A DNA stretch of 41,963 nt from Bacillota bacterium (GTDB lineage Bacteria > Bacillota_I > Bacilli_A > Erysipelotrichales > Erysipelotrichaceae), in contig JAUNDJ010000008.1 of NCBI GenBank assembly GCA_030526175.1, positions 1 through 41,963 of the forward strand. The letters are read 5' to 3'. The translations under genes and the position numbers were made by a program. How positions within the stretch are numbered: position 1 is the stretch's first letter; the number at the start of each line of letters is the position of its first letter. The notes under the pieces are model-generated. The model did not search any database. It was not told the DNA's origin and saw nothing but the letters and a program-made list of their open reading frames with translations. Positions 25,656-33,303 of this stretch are shown in pieces.

Positions 25656-25683
25656 ATATTAACATATCTCATATTTTTTTCAA
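25656..25683 (-). promoter_or_regulatory. Promoter of ywiB-argS-rpoE
   Basis: Minus strand: -35 TTGAAA (25678-25683), 16-base spacer, extended -10 TGTTAATAT (-10 proper 25656-25661). The predicted start is 2-4 bases ahead of the ywiB ATG. Confidence 0.6.
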
Positions 25684-25809
25684 TCATTTTTTTTGAAAAT
25701 ATAGACTTTTTTTCGTTACAATCCCCATTTTTAAAAGAGGTTGTTCTTTTTTACTAATATTCTGATAGAAAATATCGCTTTCCTTTCGTTTTAAAAATCT
25801 AGATTTCAT
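25684..25809 (-). CDS. Possible small basic protein, unrecognised
   Basis: A 41-codon frame in the gap between the Nudix gene and ywiB. It starts MKSRFLKRKESDIFYQN and ends KKSLYFQKK, rich in Lys but with a mixed, protein-like composition. Its TGA abuts the -35 of the ywiB promoter. An AAGGA lies 13 bases ahead of the ATG, too far for a good ribosome binding site, and no clear promoter is seen. I do not recognise the family. It may be a chance frame. Confidence 0.33.
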   Translation of the reverse strand: MKSRFLKRKESDIFYQNISKKEQPLLKMGIVTKKSLYFQKK

Positions 25810-25920
25810 GAAAAATGTTCATTCCTTGAAAATGCAAGATTTACTTGTTCAAAATGCACTCATAATAAGATTTATTCTTTATACATTTCACAATTCGTCA
25901 CTTATTTTTGTGAATAAAGT

Positions 25921-26337
25921 TTACCCCTTTTGTTTTATTTGTGACATTAAAACATCCCATTCTTTTATCAACTTTTCTACAAGTACTCGATCGGCTTCGA
26001 AAAAATGATGATTGTAAATATTAATGGGTTCTGTCCATATATATTCATCATGAGAATCATACTTTTTCGGTTTTCTATCGCTTGTACAAATAAAACTAGA
26101 AAGCTGAATAGTCTCTTTTCCTTGTGTATCATCGTACGAGGTCATAAACGGTTTTATGATTTGAATGTTAATGCCACATTCCTCTTTCCATTCACGTATT
26201 AATGCTTGCTCTAAACTTTCTCCAATTTCTACTTTTCCACCAGGGAATTCATACCATCCTTTTGATGAGCCATAACTTCTTCGAGCTATCATAACTTTTT
26301 CATCAATGATGCATATTCCACAAACTACATTAAGCAT
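25921..26337 (-). CDS. Nudix hydrolase, MutT-like
   Basis: 138 residues with a complete Nudix box, GGKVEIGESLEQALIREW followed by KEECGI, matching GX5EX7REUXEEXGU. The N-terminus LNVVCGICIIDEKVMIARR is that of MutT-type pyrophosphohydrolases acting on (d)NTPs such as 8-oxo-dGTP; the exact substrate is not readable. The ATG lies in the last codons of rqcP (8-base overlap), with GAGGAA from rqcP serving as ribosome binding site. Grouping with mfd suggests genome maintenance, by association only. No terminator was found after it. Confidence 0.88.
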   Translation of the reverse strand: MLNVVCGICIIDEKVMIARRSYGSSKGWYEFPGGKVEIGESLEQALIREWKEECGINIQIIKPFMTSYDDTQGKETIQLSSFICTSDRKPKKYDSHDEYIWTEPINIYNHHFFEADRVLVEKLIKEWDVLMSQIKQKG

Positions 26338-26599
26338 TATCTTCCTCTATTTTTGTTTCACTCACAATTTCAAATAATAATTGTGCATTTTGTTTTGATA
26401 CTTGCTTCTGAATATCTAGTACTTTGATTTCTAAAATACGAAAACCGAATTGTAAAGTGATTAAATCTCCTACTTCGATCTCAGTACTAGGCTTGGCGAT
26501 TCTACCATTCACTAATATACGTTTTTGAAGAGCAAGTTCTTTAGCCGCTTCTCTTCTTTTTAATATTCTTGTTGTTTTTAAATACTTATCTAGGCGCAT
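26330..26599 (-). CDS. rqcP: S4-domain ribosome quality-control protein RqcP (YabO/Hsp15-like)
   Basis: 89 residues, nearly all one S4 RNA-binding domain: MRLDKYLKTTRILKRREAAK then ILVNGRIAKPSTEIEVGD. The family binds stalled 50S subunits and supports poly-Ala tailing by RqcH in Firmicutes. I use the ATG at 26599, six bases after GAGG, not the one four codons earlier. It overlaps the mfd end by 14 bases. pth, mfd and yabO are also near each other in B. subtilis. Confidence 0.88.
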   Translation of the reverse strand: MRLDKYLKTTRILKRREAAKELALQKRILVNGRIAKPSTEIEVGDLITLQFGFRILEIKVLDIQKQVSKQNAQLLFEIVSETKIEEDNA

Positions 26600-29500
26600 A
26601 TATATCCTCATTATTTTCTATTTCATAAATAACATTCATTAATAAATCTAGGTATTTCCCCTTTTTTATAATCGAAATCTCTATTTTTTTATTCTTTAAA
26701 CGAAGTTGTATTTTCTTACTTATACGATCCATTACTTCAAATAATTTAACTCCATTACAACAACTTGTCCAGCTAGGACTCATCGTAATCACAATTGACG
26801 ATTCTAATTCTTTCAAAGAATCAACCCCTTCAACATTTGAGAAAATATCTAATTTCTTTTGTTCAAACAACTGAGCAACTTCTTTGGGAATACGACCATA
26901 TAAATCTCTAATTTTCGTTTCATATTCTGCTAATTCTTTTACTGTTTTTATATGATAAATATCTTGATATATAGATAATTTATCCCCATCGTTTTCAGTA
27001 AATTCTTTTGGGATATATCCATTTAATCGAATATTAGAAACTTTTTGAACTTCTTCTTTCTCTGGAAGCTTCTCTCCTTTTTTTCGAGCAATGGCGCTGG
27101 CTAACATATCTAAATACAGATCCAATCCAATTTGATCTATAAATCCAGCTTGTTGAGGTCCTAACATATCTCCAGCACCACGAATCGTTAAATCTCGCAT
27201 AGCGATTTTATATCCACTTCCTAATTGAGTGAATTCTTTAATTGCTTTTAATCTCTTACTAGCTTGTTCGCTCAATTCTTTTTTTGGTTGTACTAATAAA
27301 TAACAGTACCCGATCCGTTCTCTACGACCAACTCGTCCGCGAATTTGATACAATTGAGATAATCCAAATTTATCAGCATTCTCGATAATAATCGTATTCG
27401 CATTAGCAATATCCAATCCTGTTTCAATAATGGTTGTACATACTAATACTTGAAACTTATTTTCTGCAAATTCCATCATAGTATCTTCAATTGTTTCTCG
27501 GTTCATTTGCCCATGAGCAACCCCAACTTTAATTTCTGGAAAAGCTTCTTGTATCTTTTTTGCGACCGAATAAATATCCGAAACTTTATTATATAAATAG
27601 AATACTTGACCACCACGAGACAATTCTCTTTGAATAACTTCTTTGATTACATTCCCTCTTTTTTCCATAACATACGTTTGAATTGGATGTCTATGAGCTG
27701 GTGGGGTATTCAACTGCGATATCGTTCTAACGCCAATTAATGACATTTGTAAAGTTCTAGGAATTGGTGTAGCACTCAATGTCAACACATCCACAGAGTT
27801 TGTTACTTCTTTAATTCTCTCTTTATGCTCAACACCAAATCGTTGTTCCTCATCGACAATTAAAAGACCTAAATCCTTAAATTCAAAAGATTTATTCAGT
27901 AATTTATGCGTTCCGATAACAATATCAACAGAGCCTTCTTTTACTGCTTTTTTGATTTCTTTAATCTTAGCAGGAGGAACAAATCGATTGATTAACTCAA
28001 TTCTTGCTCCCGTATAATCAAAACGACTTAAAAAAGACTTGTAATGTTGCATTGACAAAATAGTTGTAGGACATAATAATGCTACTTGCTTATTTGACAT
28101 AATAGCTTTAAAAGCAGCTCTCATAGCTACTTCAGTTTTTCCAAATCCAACATCACCACACAACAAATGATCCATTGGTTTTTCTTTCATCATTTCTTGT
28201 TTGATTTCTTCCGTAGCAATCAATTGATCTTCTGTTGCTTCATACTCAAAAGCATTATCAAATTCCTCTTGTAAAGCATCATCTGGAGGATATGCATATC
28301 CTATATTTTGGTTACGTAATGCATATAGATCCACTAATTTCTCAGCAATTTCTTCAACTTTCTGATTAACTTTTTCTTTCGTTTTTTTCCACTTATTTGT
28401 CCCTAAATCATTTAATTTTATTCCCACACCTTCTTTAGAAATATATTTTCTAACTAGTTGAAATTGGGAAAGAGGAACAAATAAACTACTTCCTTTTGCA
28501 TAAATAACATGTAGATAATCTTGGGTTTTCCCATTATTTTCTTTCGTAATAATTCCCAAATATTGACCAATTCCATATTGTTCATGAACTACATAATCGT
28601 TAGGCTGAAGTTCTAAAATATTTTCCAATATTCGTCCTTCTTTGAATTTTTTTCGATATTTTGGCTTTACGAAGCTTCTATTTATTATTTCGTGATTTGT
28701 AAGGACTAAACAATCGTCGAAAACAAAACCTTCAACAAAATCACAATCCACATATTCATATGTACATGCCAATTCATTTAGTGGGATAAATTTCTGATGT
28801 TCTGGGGAAACCGCTATATATAGATGATTAAATGTATATTGATTTAATGTTTCAATCACACTGTTCATTTTTTCTATTGAAAAAATATTCGACATAATTG
28901 GTTTTTCAAAATCTAAAAATTCATGAAAATAGGAAAAACCTTTTTCCTTGTCTAAACGAATTAGATCATGAAATACACTATACTTAGCCAAATAATGATA
29001 CTCTTGTACCCATTCTTGTAAAAAAGCTATGTTTTCTTCTTTTAATTGTTTTTCAAATCTCTCAATCTCTTCGTTGCTTGATAAAATAACTTCTCCATTA
29101 ACATAATCCAATATAGAATCTGGTTGAAGGTAAGCATAGTACAGATACAATTTATTTTCTGAATCATAGTTCTCAACATTTCTCAAATCTTGTTCAATAT
29201 GATCAATTAGTATTTCTTTTTCATCTTCACTTAATTTTTCACATGTCTTAGCCAATTTTTCTTTTACTTTCAATTGAATTTCTTGAATTTCATCATCTGA
29301 GAAAAGTATGTCTGTGGCTGGTCCAATATGTACTTTATCGATTGTTCTAATTGTTCTTTGAGTTTTTTCATCAAATAATCGAATAGAATCGATTTCCGTA
29401 TCAAAAAATTCAATTCGAATAGGGTTTTCATATTCTAATGAGTAAATGTCAATAATTCCACCTCGAGAAGCAAACGTTCTAGGACGATCTACATAATTTA

Positions 29501-29975
29501 CTTTGATATATCCATTTCTATACAGCTTTTTCTTTAATTCTTCCATACTAATTTCTTGATTTACTTCCAAAGATAAGCAACAAGACTCGTATACTTCTCT
29601 TTTTGGAAGGAATCTTAAAAATGCCGCTGTATTACAAATAACAATTCTTGGAATATCATTAAAAATACATTCATTTAACGACAAGATCATTTGTTCCTTG
29701 TCTTCAGGAGAGGACGCAATCATTTGAACACGTAAACTTTCTTCCATCACAAAAAGCAGCACATTATCAACTAGAGGGGATAGTCTTTGATATAATTGCT
29801 GCGCTTCATATTTATTCTTTTTTACAACAATACGAGTTTTCTTGTCTTTTTGAAATGCACTAGCCAATACTAATGCTTCTTCCATAGGATATAAATTACC
29901 CACGTGCTGGTTATTCCCTAAGATTTCCTTGACAACCTCGTTTTCATATAGCTTTTGTAATACAATATTTTCCAT
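26586..29975 (-). CDS. mfd: Transcription-repair coupling factor
   Basis: 1129-residue ATPase that displaces RNA polymerase stalled at lesions and recruits UvrA. Order of domains: UvrB-like N-terminal region (RTFASRGGIIDIY near 165), RNA-polymerase-interacting CarD-like domain (NDYVVHEQYGIGQYLG near 475), RecG-like translocase with Walker A CGDVGFGKTEVAMRA, DEEQRFGV box and RGRVGRRERIGYC, and the C-terminal TRCF domain. The ATG follows the pth stop by one base (TAGTATG) with no ribosome binding site in view, so translation probably depends on termination of pth. Confidence 0.97.
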   Translation of the reverse strand: MENIVLQKLYENEVVKEILGNNQHVGNLYPMEEALVLASAFQKDKKTRIVVKKNKYEAQQLYQRLSPLVDNVLLFVMEESLRVQMIASSPEDKEQMILSLNECIFNDIPRIVICNTAAFLRFLPKREVYESCCLSLEVNQEISMEELKKKLYRNGYIKVNYVDRPRTFASRGGIIDIYSLEYENPIRIEFFDTEIDSIRLFDEKTQRTIRTIDKVHIGPATDILFSDDEIQEIQLKVKEKLAKTCEKLSEDEKEILIDHIEQDLRNVENYDSENKLYLYYAYLQPDSILDYVNGEVILSSNEEIERFEKQLKEENIAFLQEWVQEYHYLAKYSVFHDLIRLDKEKGFSYFHEFLDFEKPIMSNIFSIEKMNSVIETLNQYTFNHLYIAVSPEHQKFIPLNELACTYEYVDCDFVEGFVFDDCLVLTNHEIINRSFVKPKYRKKFKEGRILENILELQPNDYVVHEQYGIGQYLGIITKENNGKTQDYLHVIYAKGSSLFVPLSQFQLVRKYISKEGVGIKLNDLGTNKWKKTKEKVNQKVEEIAEKLVDLYALRNQNIGYAYPPDDALQEEFDNAFEYEATEDQLIATEEIKQEMMKEKPMDHLLCGDVGFGKTEVAMRAAFKAIMSNKQVALLCPTTILSMQHYKSFLSRFDYTGARIELINRFVPPAKIKEIKKAVKEGSVDIVIGTHKLLNKSFEFKDLGLLIVDEEQRFGVEHKERIKEVTNSVDVLTLSATPIPRTLQMSLIGVRTISQLNTPPAHRHPIQTYVMEKRGNVIKEVIQRELSRGGQVFYLYNKVSDIYSVAKKIQEAFPEIKVGVAHGQMNRETIEDTMMEFAENKFQVLVCTTIIETGLDIANANTIIIENADKFGLSQLYQIRGRVGRRERIGYCYLLVQPKKELSEQASKRLKAIKEFTQLGSGYKIAMRDLTIRGAGDMLGPQQAGFIDQIGLDLYLDMLASAIARKKGEKLPEKEEVQKVSNIRLNGYIPKEFTENDGDKLSIYQDIYHIKTVKELAEYETKIRDLYGRIPKEVAQLFEQKKLDIFSNVEGVDSLKELESSIVITMSPSWTSCCNGVKLFEVMDRISKKIQLRLKNKKIEISIIKKGKYLDLLMNVIYEIENNEDIYAPR

Positions 29976-29976
29976 A

Positions 29977-30537
29977 CTATTTTTTGTTATATCTATTCAT
30001 AGTGTCAGAAAAAGAGTGAGTAATCGAAAAGTAAGCTGCATTGGCTGCATTTTTAACAGCTGATTCTAAATCCTCTTTTTCTTCATCTCTAAATTTGGAT
30101 AATACCCATTGTATCATTGGGATTTGTGGATCTTTTCCTACCCCTACACGAATTCGATCGAATTCTGAAGAAAAACCACATTGAATAATGCTTTTAATTC
30201 CGTTATGTCCTCCAGCACTTCCTTTTTGTCGAAGACGTAACTTCCCAACAGGTAAATCTACATCATCATAAATAACTAATACATCTTTTATACTAGCCTT
30301 ATAAAAATCTAAACATTGACGTAAAGCAAAACCACTATTGTTCATAAAGGTTGTTGGTTTTAATAAAATAACATCTTCCCCTTTGATTTTTGTTTTTGCG
30401 AAATAAGCTGAAAACTTTTCTTGATTAAATTCTACTTCACATTTCTTTGCAAGTTCATCTATTACCATAAATCCTGCATTATGACGTGTATTTTCGTATT
30501 TAACTCCAATATTTCCTAATCCTATAATTATTTTCAT
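29977..30537 (-). CDS. pth: Peptidyl-tRNA hydrolase
   Basis: Releases tRNA from peptidyl-tRNA that has dropped off ribosomes. 186 residues. Active-site elements are present: Asn and His in GLGNIGVKYENTRHNAGF, the Asp of VIYDDVDLP and the Asn of GSAGGHNGIKSI. The first motif has Ile where most members have Pro (GLGNPG). TTGGAGG precedes the ATG, right after the terminator-like hairpin that separates it from jag. Confidence 0.96.
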   Translation of the reverse strand: MKIIIGLGNIGVKYENTRHNAGFMVIDELAKKCEVEFNQEKFSAYFAKTKIKGEDVILLKPTTFMNNSGFALRQCLDFYKASIKDVLVIYDDVDLPVGKLRLRQKGSAGGHNGIKSIIQCGFSSEFDRIRVGVGKDPQIPMIQWVLSKFRDEEKEDLESAVKNAANAAYFSITHSFSDTMNRYNKK

Positions 30538-30546
30538 ATTTCCTCC

Positions 30547-30579
30547 AATAAAAATAACGAGACAGGTGTCTCGTTATTT
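30547..30579 (-). terminator. Hairpin between jag and pth
   Basis: A 13-bp perfect minus-strand stem (30567-30579 with 30552-30564) with a two-base tip, followed by TTATT. The jag TAA stop lies within the 5' arm. Placed inside a same-strand gene series, it probably ends part of the transcription and lowers pth-mfd expression. Confidence 0.75.
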
Positions 30580-31200
30580 AGCTTCTTTGTTTGGTGTGTA
30601 AATAATACGTAATTGACGTCCTTCGCCTTCTCCTTCACTTTTCGTAGATACTCCTGAAATATTCGCAAGAGCATTGTGAATCGCTTTTCTTTCATCAGCT
30701 GGCATAGGATCTAACAAAGCATCAATTTTAGTACGACGTACATCTTTAGCTACACGAATAGCCATTTTCGTGATTTTTTCGTAACGATCTTGTTTATATC
30801 CATTTACGTCAATTAATAATCCAACACGTTTTTTAATTTGTGCGGATACAGCAGATTTTACAATGCGGTTAAACGATTGTAAGGATTTACCTGCTTTACC
30901 AATTAAAATTGCATTATTGTTTGTATTAACAGAAATACGATAGAATCCATTGTCATTCTCGATTTTTACTTCACCATCTAATTCGGCATTATCAAAATAC
31001 GATTGAATATATGAGCAAATGAATTTCTCAATATCTTTTTCACAGAATACTTCAATTTCAACAGTTTTTCCAATCCCTAAGAATCCTGCTTTTTCTTCAA
31101 TAATGTTGTAAGTTAATTCATCAACAGCACAACATTTAGCTTTTGCAGCATTCGCTAATGCATCATCTAAAGTTTTACCAGTAAATTTTTCAAATTCCAT
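30574..31200 (-). CDS. jag: RNA-binding protein Jag/KhpB
   Basis: 208 residues with the three Jag parts in order: Jag_N (MEFEKFTGKTLDDALANAA to EEKAGFLGIGK), a KH domain (LIGKAGKSLQSFNRIV) and an R3H domain (PMPADERKAIHNALANISG). Jag/KhpB binds RNA, usually with KhpA, and influences cell elongation and division genes in Firmicutes. It follows yidC by four bases, the usual order. AAGG lies about nine bases ahead of the ATG. Confidence 0.95.
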   Translation of the reverse strand: MEFEKFTGKTLDDALANAAKAKCCAVDELTYNIIEEKAGFLGIGKTVEIEVFCEKDIEKFICSYIQSYFDNAELDGEVKIENDNGFYRISVNTNNNAILIGKAGKSLQSFNRIVKSAVSAQIKKRVGLLIDVNGYKQDRYEKITKMAIRVAKDVRRTKIDALLDPMPADERKAIHNALANISGVSTKSEGEGEGRQLRIIYTPNKEAK

Positions 31201-31204
31201 GTTT

Positions 31205-32230
31205 CTAAGCCTTCTTTTCTGTTTTCTTATCTAACACAGATTGAACAAAAATCATTTGAGCACTACGGATAAGGTTAGAAATACACCAATAGAATGACAT
31301 GGCAATTGGCCAAGATAGATATAATACAGCAATCATTGCAGTTGTCATATACATATACATATCCATTCCGCCACCACCAAGTACAGATGTTTTACTCTTA
31401 TCTTGGTATACTCTATATTTTCTTTTTCGAATGTTTTGTTTCTTTTCTTTGCGATCTTTTAAGAATTTAGGTAATTTCAAGTTCACTAATTGAAGAACAA
31501 TCATTAATACATAAGTAACAATGTAGAATACATTCAATGTTTGGAATCCTGTCATAGGTGTTCCTGCTAATGAATTTCCTAAGAACGATCCATTGATAAC
31601 CGCAAATGCACGCATAGTTGCATAATACATACCCATCATAATTGGGAATTGTAAGAACATTACAAGCATTGAACCCATAGGTTTAATGTCATATTTTTTA
31701 TATAATGCTTGTGTTTCTTGATACATCATCATTCGAGAACGTTCATCGGTTTTATCACGATATTTATCTTGAATGTGTTGAAGTTCTGGTTGAATTTCTT
31801 GCATAATTTGTGCAGATTCTTGAGACTTACGAGTCAATAAGAATACTACAAGCTGAATAATTAAAGTTGTGCAAATAATTCCCCATCCTGCATCTGTTTT
31901 AGAAGCAATACCGTTAATTACTTGAGCAATTGGCCAAACAATTAATCCATCAAACCATCCAGTTTTACAAGCTTCTCCAAAAGTAGTTGCAGGAATCGTG
32001 ATTACTTCTTTTCCTTCTGAATTAATAGAAGTTCTAGCTTTTAATTCTTTTTTAGTAAGATTGTCTACATTAACCTTATCTTTTTCGATTGTTACTTCTT
32101 CGCTGGCGATAATAACATCCACTTTAGTTTTTCCATCACTTCCACGTGGATTTGAACATCCAGTACATGCAAGCAATAAGAATAAACAAACGAATAAAAC
32201 TTTCGCCTTACTTTGCAAAAATCTTTTCAT
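31205..32230 (-). CDS. yidC: Membrane protein insertase YidC/OxaA
   Basis: 341 residues. A lipoprotein-type signal (LFVCLFLLLACTGC) gives a Cys near residue 22 or 25, as in SpoIIIJ-type YidC. The core has about five membrane helices: ITLIIQL-like IICTTLIIQLVVFLLTR, the cytosolic hairpin with QEIQPELQHIQDKY, MFLQFPIMMGMYYA and a final SWPIAMSFYWCISNLI. It inserts proteins into the membrane alone or with SecYEG. GAGG precedes the ATG; it follows rnpA by 10 bases. Confidence 0.95.
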   Translation of the reverse strand: MKRFLQSKAKVLFVCLFLLLACTGCSNPRGSDGKTKVDVIIASEEVTIEKDKVNVDNLTKKELKARTSINSEGKEVITIPATTFGEACKTGWFDGLIVWPIAQVINGIASKTDAGWGIICTTLIIQLVVFLLTRKSQESAQIMQEIQPELQHIQDKYRDKTDERSRMMMYQETQALYKKYDIKPMGSMLVMFLQFPIMMGMYYATMRAFAVINGSFLGNSLAGTPMTGFQTLNVFYIVTYVLMIVLQLVNLKLPKFLKDRKEKKQNIRKRKYRVYQDKSKTSVLGGGGMDMYMYMTTAMIAVLYLSWPIAMSFYWCISNLIRSAQMIFVQSVLDKKTEKKA

Positions 32231-32240
32231 AATTTTCCTC

Positions 32241-32576
32241 TTATCCTATCTTTTTCTCAATTCTAGTCTTATCCATCTTTAGTTCTTCAATATTTTCTTG
32301 ATATGTCCTTTTTAGGTAAGGTGGACGAACAATTATTATAGTATCATATTCTTCTTTAAAATTATACAATGAATCAATCATAGAACGAACTTGTCGTTTA
32401 ATTTTGTTTCTATGCACAGCATTGCCTAATTTCTTTCCGACACTGATCCCTACTCTAGCGTGTTCTTCTTTCCTTTTTTGATAGTAACAAACAAAAGCTG
32501 GAGACTTTACGAATTGACGTTTCTGGATAATTGAAGAGAATTCATAATTCTTGCAAACTCTGAGTTCTTTTTTCAT
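32241..32576 (-). CDS. rnpA: Ribonuclease P protein component
   Basis: Protein subunit of RNase P, which matures the 5' ends of tRNA. 111 residues, basic, with the RNR-type signature GNAVHRNKIKRQVR and the preceding ARVGISVGKKLG. The ribosome binding site is poor (GGATAAGTGA too far upstream). A hairpin terminator lies between it and rpmH, which would keep RnpA far below L34. Confidence 0.95.
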   Translation of the reverse strand: MKKELRVCKNYEFSSIIQKRQFVKSPAFVCYYQKRKEEHARVGISVGKKLGNAVHRNKIKRQVRSMIDSLYNFKEEYDTIIIVRPPYLKRTYQENIEELKMDKTRIEKKIG

Positions 32577-32593
32577 AATTATTCACTTATCCA

Positions 32594-32622
32594 GACAAAA
32601 AAATCACCGATTTAGGTGATTT
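32594..32622 (-). terminator. Terminator/attenuator between rpmH and rnpA
   Basis: Minus-strand stem AAATCACC/GGTGATTT (32601-32622) followed by TTTTGTC. It begins on the base after the rpmH stop and 20 bases ahead of rnpA. Confidence 0.82.
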
Positions 32623-32757
32623 CTAAGCGGATAAAACCTTTCTTCCTTTCGCTCTTCTTCTTGAAAGGACTTTTCTTCCACCAACAGTTGCCATTCTAGC
32701 ACGGAAACCATGTGTTTTTTGGTGTTTTCTCTTACTTGGTTGATATGTTCTTTTCAT
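32623..32757 (-). CDS. rpmH: 50S ribosomal protein L34
   Basis: A 44-codon gene translated by eye: it starts [18 protein letters not shown] and ends [11 protein letters not shown], with the invariant L34 order in between. Strongly basic, as expected. A consensus promoter lies 53 bases upstream and a terminator at its stop. Its place next to oriC and ahead of rnpA is the most conserved order in bacteria. Confidence 0.97.
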   Translation of the reverse strand: MKRTYQPSKRKHQKTHGFRARMATVGGRKVLSRRRAKGRKVLSA

Positions 32758-32809
32758 AATCCTTACACCTCTCATCCATTTTTACAATTTCAAATAAGAT
32801 TGCTCGCAT

Positions 32810-32838
32810 ATTATATAAGATATTGTAAATAGTGTCAA
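32810..32838 (-). promoter_or_regulatory. Consensus promoter of rpmH
   Basis: Perfect TTGACA (32833-32838), 17-base spacer and perfect TATAAT (32810-32815) on the minus strand. This is the best sigma-A promoter in the window. Confidence 0.9.
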
Positions 32839-32839
32839 A

Positions 32840-33235
32840 TCTTATTTTTTTAAATTTGTTAATTTTTAATTTCTTATATACCTATATTATATATATATAT
32901 TTGCAAAAACACTTATCCACTAATCTTGTTTTCTTTCCACATAGATCAACACATTTGTCCACAAGAGAAACTTTAATTCACATTGTACACAAATATAATA
33001 CACAGATTTACCCATACTTCTTCACGGTTTTAACACAGTAAATTTCAAACGTGTAAAACATTTGTGCAAAATACCTATAAACCTTATATTTATCGTATAT
33101 ATGAAGTTTATAACTTATGTGGTAATTCGAGCTTATACACTTTTTAAAAATAAACTTTCATATTTTTTACACATTGTGAATAAATACATAAGACAATTTC
33201 TCTTACACAGTGTGTAAAAAAGAAATGCTTCTCCA
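32840..33235. other. Probable oriC: AT-rich tract plus DnaA-box-like cluster
   Basis: The rpmH-dnaA gap, where genes diverge on both sides. An almost pure A/T tract (about 32845-32905, with an alternating TA run at 32887-32901) could unwind. Box-like sites against TTATNCACA: TTATCCACT 32913, TTGTCCACA 32955, TTGTACACA 32983, TTATACACT 33133, TTTTACACA 33165, a full match TTATTCACA on the minus strand (33175-33183) and the palindromic pair TTACACAG/TGTGTAA at 33203-33217. Most carry one mismatch. Origin function is inferred from position and sites. Confidence 0.8.
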
Positions 33236-33270
33236 TGTATAAATATAGTTTTCTTTACCCAGATTTATTG

Positions 33271-33276
33271 TATAAT
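33271..33276 (+). promoter_or_regulatory. Candidate -10 of dnaA
   Basis: TATAAT 28 bases ahead of the dnaA ATG and just upstream of its GGAGG. No strong -35 is visible. It lies beside the box cluster, so DnaA autoregulation is plausible. Confidence 0.5.
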
Positions 33277-33303
33277 AAGGAAACTAGACAGGAGGTACGC
33301 ACA

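Noticed and set aside
33235..33303. Longer DnaA N-terminus starting at 33235
   Set aside because: The extension contains the probable -10 and the AGGAGG of the real start, and DnaA domain I begins at the 33304 ATG.
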